Assembly (NCBI GenBank): GCA_015061845.1
Contig: SUVT01000025.1
Span: 1 to 32,283, forward strand
Source: Lentisphaerota bacterium
GTDB taxonomy: Bacteria > Verrucomicrobiota > Lentisphaeria > Victivallales > UBA1829
Direction of reading: 5' to 3'
DNA: 32,283 nucleotides
Shown here: one piece after another, positions 24,331 to 32,283 of the stretch
How positions within the stretch are numbered: position 1 is the stretch's first letter
How the letters are laid out: every line of letters begins with the position of its first letter
Notes under the pieces: model-generated
Databases searched by the model: none
Told to the model about the DNA's origin: nothing
The model's input: the letters and a program-made list of their open reading frames with translations, nothing else
Translations under genes and position numbers: made by a program

Positions 24331-26673
24331 CTATTTTTTTAACGATACAGGACCGATCAGCCCTGATTCGAAAGACTCTTTTTCAAAACTCCTTTGAAGG
24401 TCTTCGTATGGCGACGGAAGGTCAAAATAAGAATTCCAGAGTTTCTTCACCCGCTCCGGTGAAATCGCATTGGCAAGCGTATTGGTAACTTTGACTTCCA
24501 ATACATTTGTACCTTCTTTCAACGCCCCTCCGACAGAAAATACGAACGGGGAATAAATCCGTCTTCCAAGAGAAATTCCGTTCAAAGTCACTTCGGCAGC
24601 ATATTTGACGTTCCCCAGGTCAAGAAATGAAATTCCGGAAATATCTGAAAGTATGAACTCTTTCCGGTAAACAACATCCCCGCTGAAATCTTCCCCCAGA
24701 ACCGGACACCAATCGCCGGTTTTACACCCGTACCACGGAGAATCTTTCAATTCCGTCTGCTCATAATCATGATCCCCGACTTTGAACCGGAGAACCGGAC
24801 ACATCTGCCAGGAATCATCCAGCTGCACAACAGTTTCTCCGGGGATCCGCTCCGGCTCTGCCGCATTTTCCGCGGAGGGACCGACAAGAAATGCAGTCAT
24901 AGTGTACGGTGCAAATTCATAACACCAATTCCCGTTGGAAGCTCCTGGAACGCGGAACAGTTTTCCCTGCTCTGCATCACACCGGGCAACCGGGGAATTT
25001 TCCTCTGCTTCAAAAGTTCCGGTAATCGTCTGACCGGAAATATTCATCACAAAATAAAGGAAATCGCCATTGCCGAGGTCTGTCTTTCTGACTCTGAACC
25101 GCCAATCGCTTTCGGTCATTTTCAAAGTCGGTGCAATCTCATTTGTGCAATCAGAACTCAAAACCCGCAACCCGGCGGATTTCAGACGGGACAGATTTGC
25201 TTCCGCTTTTTCCGTCATCATCGCATTTTCCGGAATCACAAGAACGGAATATTCCGCCTCGCCGATCTTCATTTTTCCATTGCTGAATTCTGCAGTTTCC
25301 AGTACATCGTCATCAATATAATCAAAATCGGTCTGCTGTTCCAGCAAACGGAAGGCGATATTATCCTGATCCAAGGCGGTATTTGAAGTCTGTCTGGCTT
25401 TCCATAGAGAGCGCATGTCATAGAACAGTGCGGTATCGACGACCGGTTTTGATTCTGTGGAAAGACAGGAAAGGCGTGCGGCATAATCATGAAAATCTTT
25501 CATGAACCGCCAGAGGGGATTGCAGGAACCGAAAACCGGACGGGTACCCCGGGCAAGTTTTCCATCTGTTCCCATGGGGTAACAGCTGAAAATAAAGGTG
25601 TTGATCCCGCAGCAGATCATGTAATCCACAATAAATTTCATCTGTTCACAGGTCAATCCTGCCCCGTAAACAGCAAAAAGCTCACCGACTGCACGTTTTT
25701 TTCCACTCTGATTCGCCGTGCTGGACGCAAGTTTCGGGAACGGATGCAGACGCTGTCCGTACCACAACTGCCGCCAGATCAAATCGATTCCCGGCAAATC
25801 CAGTTCCCGCATAACACGCAGAATATTTCCACCGTGAACGTGATACATACTTAAACTGAGATCATTTTCGCCATTGAAATGCCCGCCGGAAAGAATTCCG
25901 TGTTCCCTGCACCAATCACGGATCGGACGCATGAAACGCTCCGTAAACAATTGGGAAACCACGTCTACATAATCGATCCGAGCCTGTTCAGCTTCCGGGG
26001 TGAGAGATTCCAGAAGAATGGAACCGACCAAAGGTTCAACATCATATCCTTTCCGTTTCCGGAACTCATCAAAGAGATCCCATGTCCAGGGAAGATACCC
26101 CCTTGCACATGGTGAAAGACAAGGTTCATCCATAAAAGCAAAATGAAAGACTTTTCCGAACTGATCCCCGAAATAGTGATAATATTTTTCGTGAGTCAAT
26201 TCCAGAAATTTATCAGTGACTTCCCGCATAAGCAAACTGGGAAGAACAGCCTTCGGTACATTAGGATCTATTCCGCGAACACATATTTCATATCCGCCTT
26301 CTCCATCCGGCTGAAGAAAACGCTGGGCAAACCGTTCCGGATCTGATTCATAAACCAATCCGCAGGCACTCCCGGAAGGCCAGCCGCCTTCGTCATATAG
26401 ATAACATTTGCTCCCGGTGCGTTCACATTCGTCAACAATCGTCCGGAAACTCTCAAAATATTCATCGGAAAGATATTCCGGCTCCATTCTGGACCCCATG
26501 GATTTCCGGAATCCGGGTGGAATCGGGTGCGGAACAAGGCTCTTTGCTCCTTTTTCTGCCATATCTCTTATTTGCGCAGAAAGCACGGTTTGATTCAATT
26601 TGTCTGTCAACAGCCAAAAATAACCCGGTGTGTTTTCTGCCGCAGGGATTTGAAATGAATGAATATCAAACAT
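24331..26673 (-). CDS. Glycoside hydrolase, GH106 (alpha-L-rhamnosidase)-like
   Basis: This 780-aa protein has no signal peptide, so probably cytoplasmic. The catalytic-barrel half has YLYDEGGWPSG (91-101), HFAFMDEPCLSP and GILSGGHFNGEN, patterns shared with GH106 rhamnosidases and relatives. The C-terminus has a GH2-like jelly-roll: VVYRKEF, FLDLGNVKYAAEVTLNG and LEVKVTNTLAN. It is shorter than typical GH106 proteins (about 1000 aa). The start at 26673 gives MFDIHSFQIP and lies 22 nt after the prepilin-like gene. A 74-codon upstream extension is rejected because it overlaps that gene in a frame unlike protein. GGGAG lies 13 nt upstream, so initiation may be inefficient. Confidence 0.65.
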   Translation of the reverse strand: MFDIHSFQIPAAENTPGYFWLLTDKLNQTVLSAQIRDMAEKGAKSLVPHPIPPGFRKSMGSRMEPEYLSDEYFESFRTIVDECERTGSKCYLYDEGGWPSGSACGLVYESDPERFAQRFLQPDGEGGYEICVRGIDPNVPKAVLPSLLMREVTDKFLELTHEKYYHYFGDQFGKVFHFAFMDEPCLSPCARGYLPWTWDLFDEFRKRKGYDVEPLVGSILLESLTPEAEQARIDYVDVVSQLFTERFMRPIRDWCREHGILSGGHFNGENDLSLSMYHVHGGNILRVMRELDLPGIDLIWRQLWYGQRLHPFPKLASSTANQSGKKRAVGELFAVYGAGLTCEQMKFIVDYMICCGINTFIFSCYPMGTDGKLARGTRPVFGSCNPLWRFMKDFHDYAARLSCLSTESKPVVDTALFYDMRSLWKARQTSNTALDQDNIAFRLLEQQTDFDYIDDDVLETAEFSNGKMKIGEAEYSVLVIPENAMMTEKAEANLSRLKSAGLRVLSSDCTNEIAPTLKMTESDWRFRVRKTDLGNGDFLYFVMNISGQTITGTFEAEENSPVARCDAEQGKLFRVPGASNGNWCYEFAPYTMTAFLVGPSAENAAEPERIPGETVVQLDDSWQMCPVLRFKVGDHDYEQTELKDSPWYGCKTGDWCPVLGEDFSGDVVYRKEFILSDISGISFLDLGNVKYAAEVTLNGISLGRRIYSPFVFSVGGALKEGTNVLEVKVTNTLANAISPERVKKLWNSYFDLPSPYEDLQRSFEKESFESGLIGPVSLKK

Positions 26674-26695
26674 GTTTTTTTCAGATCTCCCTGCT

Positions 26696-27463
26696 TCACT
26701 CTTTTGGAGAAACTGCATTTTTCCAGTCAAGACGGCACCAGGGGGCAACATCAAGATACTGTGATGTTCCTCCATAAGTGACCAACTGATCGATATTCCA
26801 CAAACCGACATGTCCATCAGCAAAAACCAAGCCGGCCTTATTCTGCTTATGATAATTTCCGGGTCCCCACTGCTGATCTTTATATCCGCCGCCATACCAT
26901 TTCATACCGAGAACCGGATAGTTTGCCGGGGAAGCAGATGCGAGTGCCGGATCCGGATGGTTCTTATATTCTCCGGCATAAAGCGCAGATGAAGGCATTC
27001 TCAATTTTGAAATTTTTGCACCGAAATTTTTCTTTCCATTATTATTCAAACTCCACAGATAACCATGAATCCCGTAACTTCCGGTAACCCAGTCATAATT
27101 CTGTTTCAGCGGACTGCCTACTACACTTTTGGTGTGACTCGGACACCGGAACGATCTCATTACATTCCAGTTATCTTCTGTTTTTGTGGAATCTTTCCCG
27201 CCGATATATATTGCAAGTCTGGCATTCCAGGCATAGTTTCCAAGAGCATCATTTTGTGCATAAGTAGTAATAAAATCATCATTTTCCGAAGTATAAAGAG
27301 CCATCGCCTGTCCGATCTGCTTCAAGTTTCCGTTACAGCTCCCGCGGCGTCCCTGTTCCCTTGCAGTGTTCAATGCCGGTAAAAGCATTCCCGCAAGAAT
27401 GGCGATGATCGCGATTACAACAAGCAGTTCAATCAAAGTGAATTTCTGTTGTGTTGTTTTCAT
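26696..27463 (-). CDS. Prepilin-like protein with N-terminal methylation domain and H-X-DG box
   Basis: This 255-aa type IV pilin/pseudopilin-like protein starts with [18 protein letters not shown] (residues 8-25), including Glu at +5, then [14 protein letters not shown] and [16 protein letters not shown]. This is the signature of the DUF1559-type prepilin-like families expanded in Lentisphaerota and Planctomycetota. Near the C-terminus, [16 protein letters not shown] carries the His...DG box, here with 10 residues between His and DG. The residue before the cleavage site is Lys7, not the usual Gly. GAGGAG lies 9 nt before the start. It heads the glycosidase operon, so it may be a surface or secretion component of glycan use, not a motility pilus. 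Function unproven. Confidence 0.85.
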   Translation of the reverse strand: MKTTQQKFTLIELLVVIAIIAILAGMLLPALNTAREQGRRGSCNGNLKQIGQAMALYTSENDDFITTYAQNDALGNYAWNARLAIYIGGKDSTKTEDNWNVMRSFRCPSHTKSVVGSPLKQNYDWVTGSYGIHGYLWSLNNNGKKNFGAKISKLRMPSSALYAGEYKNHPDPALASASPANYPVLGMKWYGGGYKDQQWGPGNYHKQNKAGLVFADGHVGLWNIDQLVTYGGTSQYLDVAPWCRLDWKNAVSPKE

Positions 27464-27519
27464 TTTTTTTTACTCCTCAGTCTTTATTTAATTAACAAAA
27501 CATTTTTCAAGCTTTCTGA

Positions 27520-27548
27520 AATATAACGGCATATTGCCTGTATTTCAA
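27520..27548 (-). promoter_or_regulatory. Proximal promoter P2 of the glycosidase operon
   Basis: On the minus strand, TTGAAA (27548-27543) and TATATT (27525-27520) are separated by 17 bp, with a predicted start near 27513 and a leader of about 50 nt. CGATC-N5-GATCG lies just upstream of the -35. Confidence 0.5.
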
Positions 27549-27555
27549 GAGAATG

Positions 27556-27570
27556 CGATCATAAAGATCG
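27556..27570. repeat. Inverted repeat CGATC-N5-GATCG, possible operator
   Basis: A perfect 5-bp inverted repeat with a 5-bp spacer lies 7 bp upstream of the P2 -35 box. It may bind a dimeric regulator; no protein is assigned. Confidence 0.35.
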
Positions 27571-27616
27571 AAAAATATTCAGCCATTTCAAACAAATTCT
27601 CCGTTGTTCCTGTGTT

Positions 27617-27646
27617 AATATATCACAGAAAACCATAGAATGTCAA
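27617..27646 (-). promoter_or_regulatory. Distal promoter P1 of the glycosidase operon
   Basis: On the minus strand, a consensus TTGACA (27646-27641) and TATATT (27622-27617) are separated by 18 bp, with a predicted start near 27610. The direct repeats at 27651-27684 begin 4 bp upstream of its -35 box. Confidence 0.5.
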
Positions 27647-27650
27647 TGCA

Positions 27651-27684
27651 ATAAAACAGTCATTTATACAACAAAACAGTTATT
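27651..27684. promoter_or_regulatory. Tandem direct repeats, candidate AraC-type operator
   Basis: ATAAAACAGTCATT (27651-27664) and ACAAAACAGTTATT (27671-27684) match at 12 of 14 positions and are exactly 20 bp apart, about two helical turns. AraC-family monomers bind such tandem sites. Relative to the P1 start, the boxes centre near -47 and -67, a classic activator position. Relative to the araC promoter they lie near -50 to -85. The intervening gene encodes an AraC-family protein. Confidence 0.5.
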
Positions 27685-27699
27685 CTGTTGTTTTCACAT

Positions 27700-27728
27700 T
27701 TGCATTTATTCAATAACTATGATATCTT
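27700..27728 (+). promoter_or_regulatory. Promoter of the AraC-family regulator gene
   Basis: TTGCAT (27700-27705) and TATCTT (27723-27728) are separated by 17 bp. The predicted start is near 27735, giving a leader of about 24 nt before the ATG at 27759. Confidence 0.5.
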
Positions 27729-27758
27729 ATGCCGGAGAGTGGTGATAAGGAGTTGAAT

Positions 27759-28625
27759 ATGGGCTTGATTCTGACAAATAAATCTCTTTTTCCCAAAGAT
27801 CAGAAATTCCCTTTGCGCGGTTTTTTCTATATGCAGCGTGATATGGAACCGCATCAGCAGGAATTTAACGAGGTCACTTTTATTACCGGCGGGAAAGCTC
27901 TGCATTATTCCGAACCGGGCGGCTGGGAGGAAACCCGGGCAGGGGATGTATGGATCATTCCAGCCGGTGGAACTCATGGCTACATGAAAACCAAAGGTTT
28001 GCAAATCTTCAATCTCCTTTTCATTGCGGACCGTTTGCCAGTTCCGCTGCTCGAACTTTATACTCATCCGGAATACCGGAAACTCTTTTCCGGCGACAGC
28101 CAATACTGGAAAAATACAGGCTGTTATCCCCGATTGAAACTTTCCGTAAAACAGCTGCAGATGTTTCTGCCCTTCATGAATGCTTTTGCAAAGATCCAGA
28201 ACAGGAAAACAGCCGGACGGAATGCCATGAAATACGGGCTTTTTATGACGATCATTTCCGGTTTGTGCGATATTTCTGCTGAACAAAACAGAGTCTCCGC
28301 AGTTCCGGGGGCAATGGATATCTCCCGTATTACCAGATTCTTGAATGAACATTATTCCTCAGATATCGGGATTCGAGATCTGATGAAACTGACAGCAATG
28401 TCTGAAAGCACGTTGCGGCGTCATTTCCGGAAATTTTTCGGGGTGGGACCCGTTGAATATATCCGGAATTTCCGTTTGAATATTGCAGCCGGATTACTGT
28501 TGAATACAACTTATTCGATCAAAGAAGTTTCGCAAATGTGCGGCTTTACAGTGCCGAGTTACTTTTGCAAACAATTCCGGGAAGTCTACAATCTCACTCC
28601 GTCGGAGTATCGGAATCAGAACTGA
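27759..28625 (+). CDS. AraC-family transcriptional regulator
   Basis: This 288-aa regulator has an N-terminal cupin-like sensor domain (about 20-100, including EPHQQEFNEVTFITGG and AGDVWIIPAGGTHGYM) and a C-terminal AraC-type double HTH. The first HTH is IGIRDLMKLTAMSESTLRRHF; the second has YSIKEVSQMCGFTVPSYFCKQF and the typical end LTPSEYR. The sensor probably binds a sugar. The start at 27759 has AAGGAG at 6-nt spacing; an ATG ten codons upstream lies next to the -10 box and is less likely. Divergent from the glycosidase operon and next to tandem repeats, it most likely activates that operon. It shares a terminator with the convergent second operon. Confidence 0.9.
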   Translation: MGLILTNKSLFPKDQKFPLRGFFYMQRDMEPHQQEFNEVTFITGGKALHYSEPGGWEETRAGDVWIIPAGGTHGYMKTKGLQIFNLLFIADRLPVPLLELYTHPEYRKLFSGDSQYWKNTGCYPRLKLSVKQLQMFLPFMNAFAKIQNRKTAGRNAMKYGLFMTIISGLCDISAEQNRVSAVPGAMDISRITRFLNEHYSSDIGIRDLMKLTAMSESTLRRHFRKFFGVGPVEYIRNFRLNIAAGLLLNTTYSIKEVSQMCGFTVPSYFCKQFREVYNLTPSEYRNQN

Positions 28626-28631
28626 AAATTA

Positions 28632-28681
28632 CAAAAAAATCGGCTGTCACCTGTTATGGCAACAGCCGAAGATGTTTTTTT
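28632..28681. terminator. Bidirectional intrinsic terminator
   Basis: TCGGCTGT (28640-28647) pairs with ACAGCCGA (28662-28669). On the minus strand a T-run follows at once (28639-28632); on the plus strand a run of Ts follows after AGATG (28675-28681). It serves both the araC gene and the convergent secreted-protein operon. Confidence 0.88.
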
Positions 28682-28685
28682 GTTC

Positions 28686-31664
28686 TCAGTAGATCTCCAC
28701 TTCGGTGAGCAGTCTGGAAGCAAGATCAAGCTGCTCGTTTCCGGCGTAAGAGAATTTTGTGCAATAGATCCGGACAGTATCGGTCATTGCTTTCTCTTTG
28801 ATCGGAATGATGATAACATCTTTCTTTCCGTTGTTTGTGAACGGATATTCTTTTCCGTTGATCACAACCTTACCGGCTTGAAGGTTTCCTTTCGGAGAGT
28901 AAAGGCGAACCTCTTTGACCGGAGCTTTTTTCCGGAGCTGGAACTGGATAAACGGATTTTTATCTTTGTTATCAGGTTTCCAGGTGTATTCCGGGCGGTT
29001 CGGTTTGATCAGACCGTCGACCAGATAGTACATCGATCCGGTTTTTCCGGTCATATAGAACCGGACATCGGAAGAACAGGTTATGATCGGCGTATCTGCA
29101 CCGTATTTCTTCTGATGATTGCCGTAAAGCTGATATTCATGAGAGAAGATATCGCCCAGACCGACAAGGTTGCCCTTTTTCTTGCGGGCTGCCTTGAATT
29201 CTGCAATCGTTTTCAGCGTTTGAGAAACCGGAGTCAGTTTCTGTGCAATCACTTTATCTGAGAAATATATTTTTGTCTCATTCGGAGCAAACGTATCGGA
29301 AAATACACCATTCTTTACAGAGATCGCCTGTGCGCAGCCCTCTGTATAGAGCATTCCGGAGAATGCTTTTTTCATTTTGAAATCGACTTTCAGTTTCTGC
29401 ATGGAGGTGTTGATCGCGATCAAACAGAGCTTTCCGTTATGCAGTTTCAAACCTGTCTGGAAATAGTTGAATGCCGGAGCTGTTTTCACCTGTACGCCGT
29501 TTGGCACACTGTTTTCCAGCAGATAGGGAGCTGCTGCAAGGAAGATATCTCCGATTGCCGGAGGACCGAAAATTGCTTCGGTAAATCTCTGGCTGTCATA
29601 GTAGGCGTAAAGATTGATCCCTTTGATATTATTGGCGATTGCCTGGAATGCCTGACTGCGCTGATCGTGATAATCAGGGGCAACACCGCGTGTTTTTTTG
29701 TCCGCAGCAAGGTCGGGCCAGCAGCTTGCCTGAGGCATCATCCACGCCGGACGCAGAGCTGTTGCGACTTTTGCATAATCGGAAGGTCTCCAGCGGACTT
29801 TTCCGGTTGTGCCGTCTTCAAAATACTGCGGGTAGCAGTCCGGCAGTAGGATATCACAACCTTTATAATAACGGCGCATCCCATCAATTCCCCAGTTCAG
29901 CATGAACGTGGGATGATACGGGTCGATTTCCGCAATCAGCTCTCTGGCTTCTTCGTACCAGGCGGGATTGTTATCCCGGCATTCCGGTTCATCTGCCATG
30001 TAATAACCGAGCAGACCTTCTTCCTGACTGATAACGGAAACAAACTCTCTGATTTTTTTCTTCTGCTCTTCCGTCAAACCTTTTTTACGGGTGTCGGGAT
30101 CTTTGAAGACAACCCATTTCCAGCCGGGGATCAAATCCTGGAAGGGAATAACGAGAGAACGCATCTGGCGTCTTTTGAATTGGGTGCGGATGGACTCCTG
30201 AGCTCCTTTCAAACTGGCAAATCTGGCAGTATTCAAATGGGTGTTGTAACGGATGTTTGCTTCTCCGTGGGAGGCATACCAACCGTAAGAGAGGAATTCT
30301 TTTCCGTCAACAAAAGGAACGCCCCGGGTATCCAGATAGACTTCACCTTTGCGGTAAGGAAGAACACGGATCTGCAGAGAGGTGGAAAGTTTCTTGCCGT
30401 CTTTCACACAGCTTGCGGTCAGGGTATAACGCCCATCTGCGAGCTTGGAACCGTCGAATGTTACAATATCTTTTCCGGTAGATTTTGCGATTTTCCGGAC
30501 TTGACGGAAATTATTTCCTTTCAGTTCCACATCAATGCCGATCCCGCTGAATTCCCGCAATTCAATCAGAGCTTCGATCGTTTTATCTTTCATCGTTGCA
30601 TAGATATTGTTCCGGTAGGCAGGGCGTTTCAAACTCAGCTGCATGGGGATGTAAAGAACAGAAACATTCTGATATGCACGCTTCTGCAGAACAGGAGCTT
30701 TACGGTTCGTTGCAAGATCAAAGTACATGGTATATTCCCCGTTGGGAACATCCGGAACGATAACGGAGAAGTTTTTATAACTGGAACCCTGCAGTTTGAT
30801 GACTGCTGAATTCTGATATGTTTTTCCCGTTTTCGTGTTGGTCATTGCTCCAATCAAACGGAAGATCTTGAATGAACCGGAATTGTTATGAACGGTTGCA
30901 GAGATTTTGTAAGACTGCTTCCCATCTTTCCGGATGAGTTCGCCTTTGAATTCCTCAATATCAAAAAGATATTTCTTTGCCTGGAAAGAGCCGATTTTCA
31001 TTTTATTGAAATATTTCGGCATGAGGTGGCTTTTCTGGGGCAGGGGAGAGGAACCGGAAAGTTCAACTTTTCCGCCAGCCCAGCGGGTTCTTCCCACATG
31101 AACGCGCCATGTATCAGTGTGTTTTTCAGAGTAATCCATGCTGCCGAAAGGAATGGCAGCTTCCAGTGTCCATTTATCGGCATACTTTTTGGTTTTGAGC
31201 TTTACGGAACTGTTCCATCCGCCGTTGAAAAGAAATTTGTCTTTTCCGGTATTGTCATCCTGTCCGAACAGATCAGAGAACGCATCATTGGTGTCAACGG
31301 TGATTTTGTAATAGGAAAGAACTTTATCACTGTCGGGAACCAGATTCAATTCAATGGAATCATTCATCCAGATCAAAGCGGATCCGTGCGAATATTTCCC
31401 TTTCCGGATCTTAGCCATCGCAGGTTCATCACATTCAACTGCAAAATAAATATATTTTCCATCGTTGAAGGTTTTGAATCTGGATTGAACAGGAGCTTTT
31501 TTCCCGGTGCCGAGTTCAAAGAAATCGCCTTTCCAGGGCAGAGATTTCCAAACAGGATCGGAGAGATCCCCATCAATAACGGCAGTTTTTCCTGAAAGGA
31601 ACGGCATTGCAGAAAGCATAGTGCCGGACAACAGGATCGCTGCTGAAAGTAACAATTTTTTCAT
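28686..31664 (-). CDS. Secreted CBM9-like protein with TIM-barrel glycosidase-like domain
   Basis: This 992-aa protein has a signal peptide (cleavage after about residue 19, MLSA). Residues about 24-230 are a CBM9-like sugar-binding module (AVIDGDLSDPVWKSLPW; NDSIELNLVP; AAIPFGSM). Beta-sandwich-like stretches follow (about 235-440). Residues about 455-745 look like a TIM-barrel glycosidase (FLSYGWYASHGEANIRYNTH), with GYYMADEPE (553-561) in the position of a GH-A acid/base Glu. The C-terminus (about 850-992) is F5/8-type-like. I cannot place it in a numbered GH family. GAGG lies 7 nt before the start, 16 nt after the small secreted-protein gene. The gene ends at the bidirectional terminator. 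Confidence 0.7.
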   Translation of the reverse strand: MKKLLLSAAILLSGTMLSAMPFLSGKTAVIDGDLSDPVWKSLPWKGDFFELGTGKKAPVQSRFKTFNDGKYIYFAVECDEPAMAKIRKGKYSHGSALIWMNDSIELNLVPDSDKVLSYYKITVDTNDAFSDLFGQDDNTGKDKFLFNGGWNSSVKLKTKKYADKWTLEAAIPFGSMDYSEKHTDTWRVHVGRTRWAGGKVELSGSSPLPQKSHLMPKYFNKMKIGSFQAKKYLFDIEEFKGELIRKDGKQSYKISATVHNNSGSFKIFRLIGAMTNTKTGKTYQNSAVIKLQGSSYKNFSVIVPDVPNGEYTMYFDLATNRKAPVLQKRAYQNVSVLYIPMQLSLKRPAYRNNIYATMKDKTIEALIELREFSGIGIDVELKGNNFRQVRKIAKSTGKDIVTFDGSKLADGRYTLTASCVKDGKKLSTSLQIRVLPYRKGEVYLDTRGVPFVDGKEFLSYGWYASHGEANIRYNTHLNTARFASLKGAQESIRTQFKRRQMRSLVIPFQDLIPGWKWVVFKDPDTRKKGLTEEQKKKIREFVSVISQEEGLLGYYMADEPECRDNNPAWYEEARELIAEIDPYHPTFMLNWGIDGMRRYYKGCDILLPDCYPQYFEDGTTGKVRWRPSDYAKVATALRPAWMMPQASCWPDLAADKKTRGVAPDYHDQRSQAFQAIANNIKGINLYAYYDSQRFTEAIFGPPAIGDIFLAAAPYLLENSVPNGVQVKTAPAFNYFQTGLKLHNGKLCLIAINTSMQKLKVDFKMKKAFSGMLYTEGCAQAISVKNGVFSDTFAPNETKIYFSDKVIAQKLTPVSQTLKTIAEFKAARKKKGNLVGLGDIFSHEYQLYGNHQKKYGADTPIITCSSDVRFYMTGKTGSMYYLVDGLIKPNRPEYTWKPDNKDKNPFIQFQLRKKAPVKEVRLYSPKGNLQAGKVVINGKEYPFTNNGKKDVIIIPIKEKAMTDTVRIYCTKFSYAGNEQLDLASRLLTEVEIY

Positions 31665-31680
31665 GTTGGAACCTCAATTG

Positions 31681-32151
31681 TTATTTTTCAATGGAGAAAA
31701 TCAAATCTGCTCCCTGATAGACATCTGTCTTGATATTTGCTTTCGGTTTTTCGCGGAAAAGTCCGGTAACAGAGATGTTGTAATCGCCTTCCGGGAAGTT
31801 TGCGGTGGAGAATTTTCCGATGTATTCTTTTTTGCCGTCATTGGGCAGCCACTGATATTTCATAAAATGAACATTCTGATACGGAGCTTTTCCTTTGACT
31901 TCCTTTTTAATAGCCTTTGCGAAATCTGCGGGGACATTCTTGACGTATGCAAGAGCGACCCAAGCTGCATGACGGTAGTTTTCCGGGGCTTTGAATTCCA
32001 TTTTGAACTGGATCACATCGCCGGGTTTGAAGACGGTTTTTTCCCCGATCAGTGTTACTTTGAATTCCACTTTCGGTTTCTTTTTTGCTCCCTGTGCAAA
32101 ACATGCGAATGCAGCAACGAGAGCCAGTGCAATGAGAAGAAGTTTTTTCAT
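31681..32151 (-). CDS. Small secreted protein of unknown function
   Basis: This 156-aa protein starts with a clear signal peptide, MKKLLLIALALVAAFACFAQ, then a Lys-rich start of the mature part (GAKKKPKVEFKVTL). The rest looks like a single beta-sandwich (KPGDVIQFKMEFKAP; GKFSTANFPEGDYNISVTGLF). I do not recognise a family. The start at 32151 has AAAGGA at 9-nt spacing; the frame stays open a further 39 codons upstream, but that stretch covers a hairpin and is not signal-like. Being 16 nt upstream of the 992-aa protein gene, it is probably a partner binding protein. Upstream of it no clear promoter is visible to the window edge. Confidence 0.75.
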   Translation of the reverse strand: MKKLLLIALALVAAFACFAQGAKKKPKVEFKVTLIGEKTVFKPGDVIQFKMEFKAPENYRHAAWVALAYVKNVPADFAKAIKKEVKGKAPYQNVHFMKYQWLPNDGKKEYIGKFSTANFPEGDYNISVTGLFREKPKANIKTDVYQGADLIFSIEK

Positions 32152-32228
32152 GATATGATTCCTTTCTGTTGAGGCAATTTCAAAAGTCTTCAAAAATGGC
32201 AGAAAATTCTTGTTGCGATCTGCAAATG

Positions 32229-32266
32229 GAGCGTTTTCGGTGGTTACCCTGTGGGTAGCCACGCTC
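32229..32266. repeat. Stem-loop near the right window edge
   Basis: GTGGTTACCC (32240-32249) pairs with GGGTAGCCAC (32253-32262) over a TGT loop, with one T-G wobble on the plus strand. Outer bases GAGCG (32229-32233) and GCTC (32263-32266) can extend it across a bulge. No T-run follows on either side, so it is not a standard terminator. Confidence 0.5.
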
Positions 32267-32283
32267 AAACTACCATTTCCAAC

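Noticed and set aside
26674-26895. Longer start for the GH106-like protein
   Set aside because: It would overlap the prepilin-like gene by 200 bp, and the extra residues are unlike a signal or a domain.
1-32283. CRISPR array, tRNA, rRNA, prophage or toxin-antitoxin modules
   Set aside because: No regularly spaced repeats, tRNA cloverleaf or rRNA signature, integrase or phage structural genes were seen by eye on either strand.

Overview
The window looks like a chromosomal piece of an anaerobic Gram-negative bacterium of the PVC group, most likely Lentisphaerota (Victivallis-like). This is an inference. An outer membrane is implied by a Lol lipoprotein-export ABC system, a LysM lipoprotein and a Wzx-type flippase. 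The right half has large secreted CBM9-like/LamG-like glycosidase proteins, a prepilin-like protein with a DG box, an AraC regulator and no SusC/SusD pair, a combination familiar from Lentisphaerota. There are no rRNA, tRNA or CRISPR elements.

Bases 1-9476 hold housekeeping and envelope genes: the 3' end of fabH, a CstA-type transporter with a terminator-like hairpin in its leader, a GT-C membrane glycosyltransferase, a convergent flippase, prfB (without the programmed frameshift) coupled to a HAD phosphatase, two small DNA-binding proteins in a minus-strand pair, ispD, and a LysM lipoprotein.

Bases 9477-16708 (all minus strand) hold an aspartate-type aminotransferase behind a 110-nt structured leader, a two-domain nucleoside diphosphate kinase, and a tight operon proC > lolE-like > lolD > hyaluronan-synthase-like GT2 with 4-nt overlaps or a 3-nt gap.

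Bases 16709-19274 hold a minus-strand operon of Gfo/Idh oxidoreductase > NifX/NifB-like metallocluster protein > acyl-ACP thioesterase. A 232-bp non-autonomous, MITE-like element sits between its promoter and its Shine-Dalgarno. It has imperfect 25-bp terminal inverted repeats, a perfect 10-bp target duplication and two large internal palindromes. This is the clearest mobile-element discovery in the window.

Bases 19275-32283 are a carbohydrate-use region. One minus-strand operon encodes a prepilin-like protein > GH106-like enzyme > PL22-like lyase > 1307-aa secreted LamG/CBM9/DUF6067-type protein, ending in a strong terminator. A divergent AraC-family regulator is upstream; two 14-bp direct repeats spaced 20 bp lie just upstream of the operon's -35 box, where such an activator would bind. 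A second operon (small secreted protein > 992-aa secreted CBM9-like/TIM-barrel protein) converges on the araC gene at a shared bidirectional terminator. The enzyme set suggests rhamnose- and uronate-containing pectic glycans as substrates, but this is inferred from family membership only.
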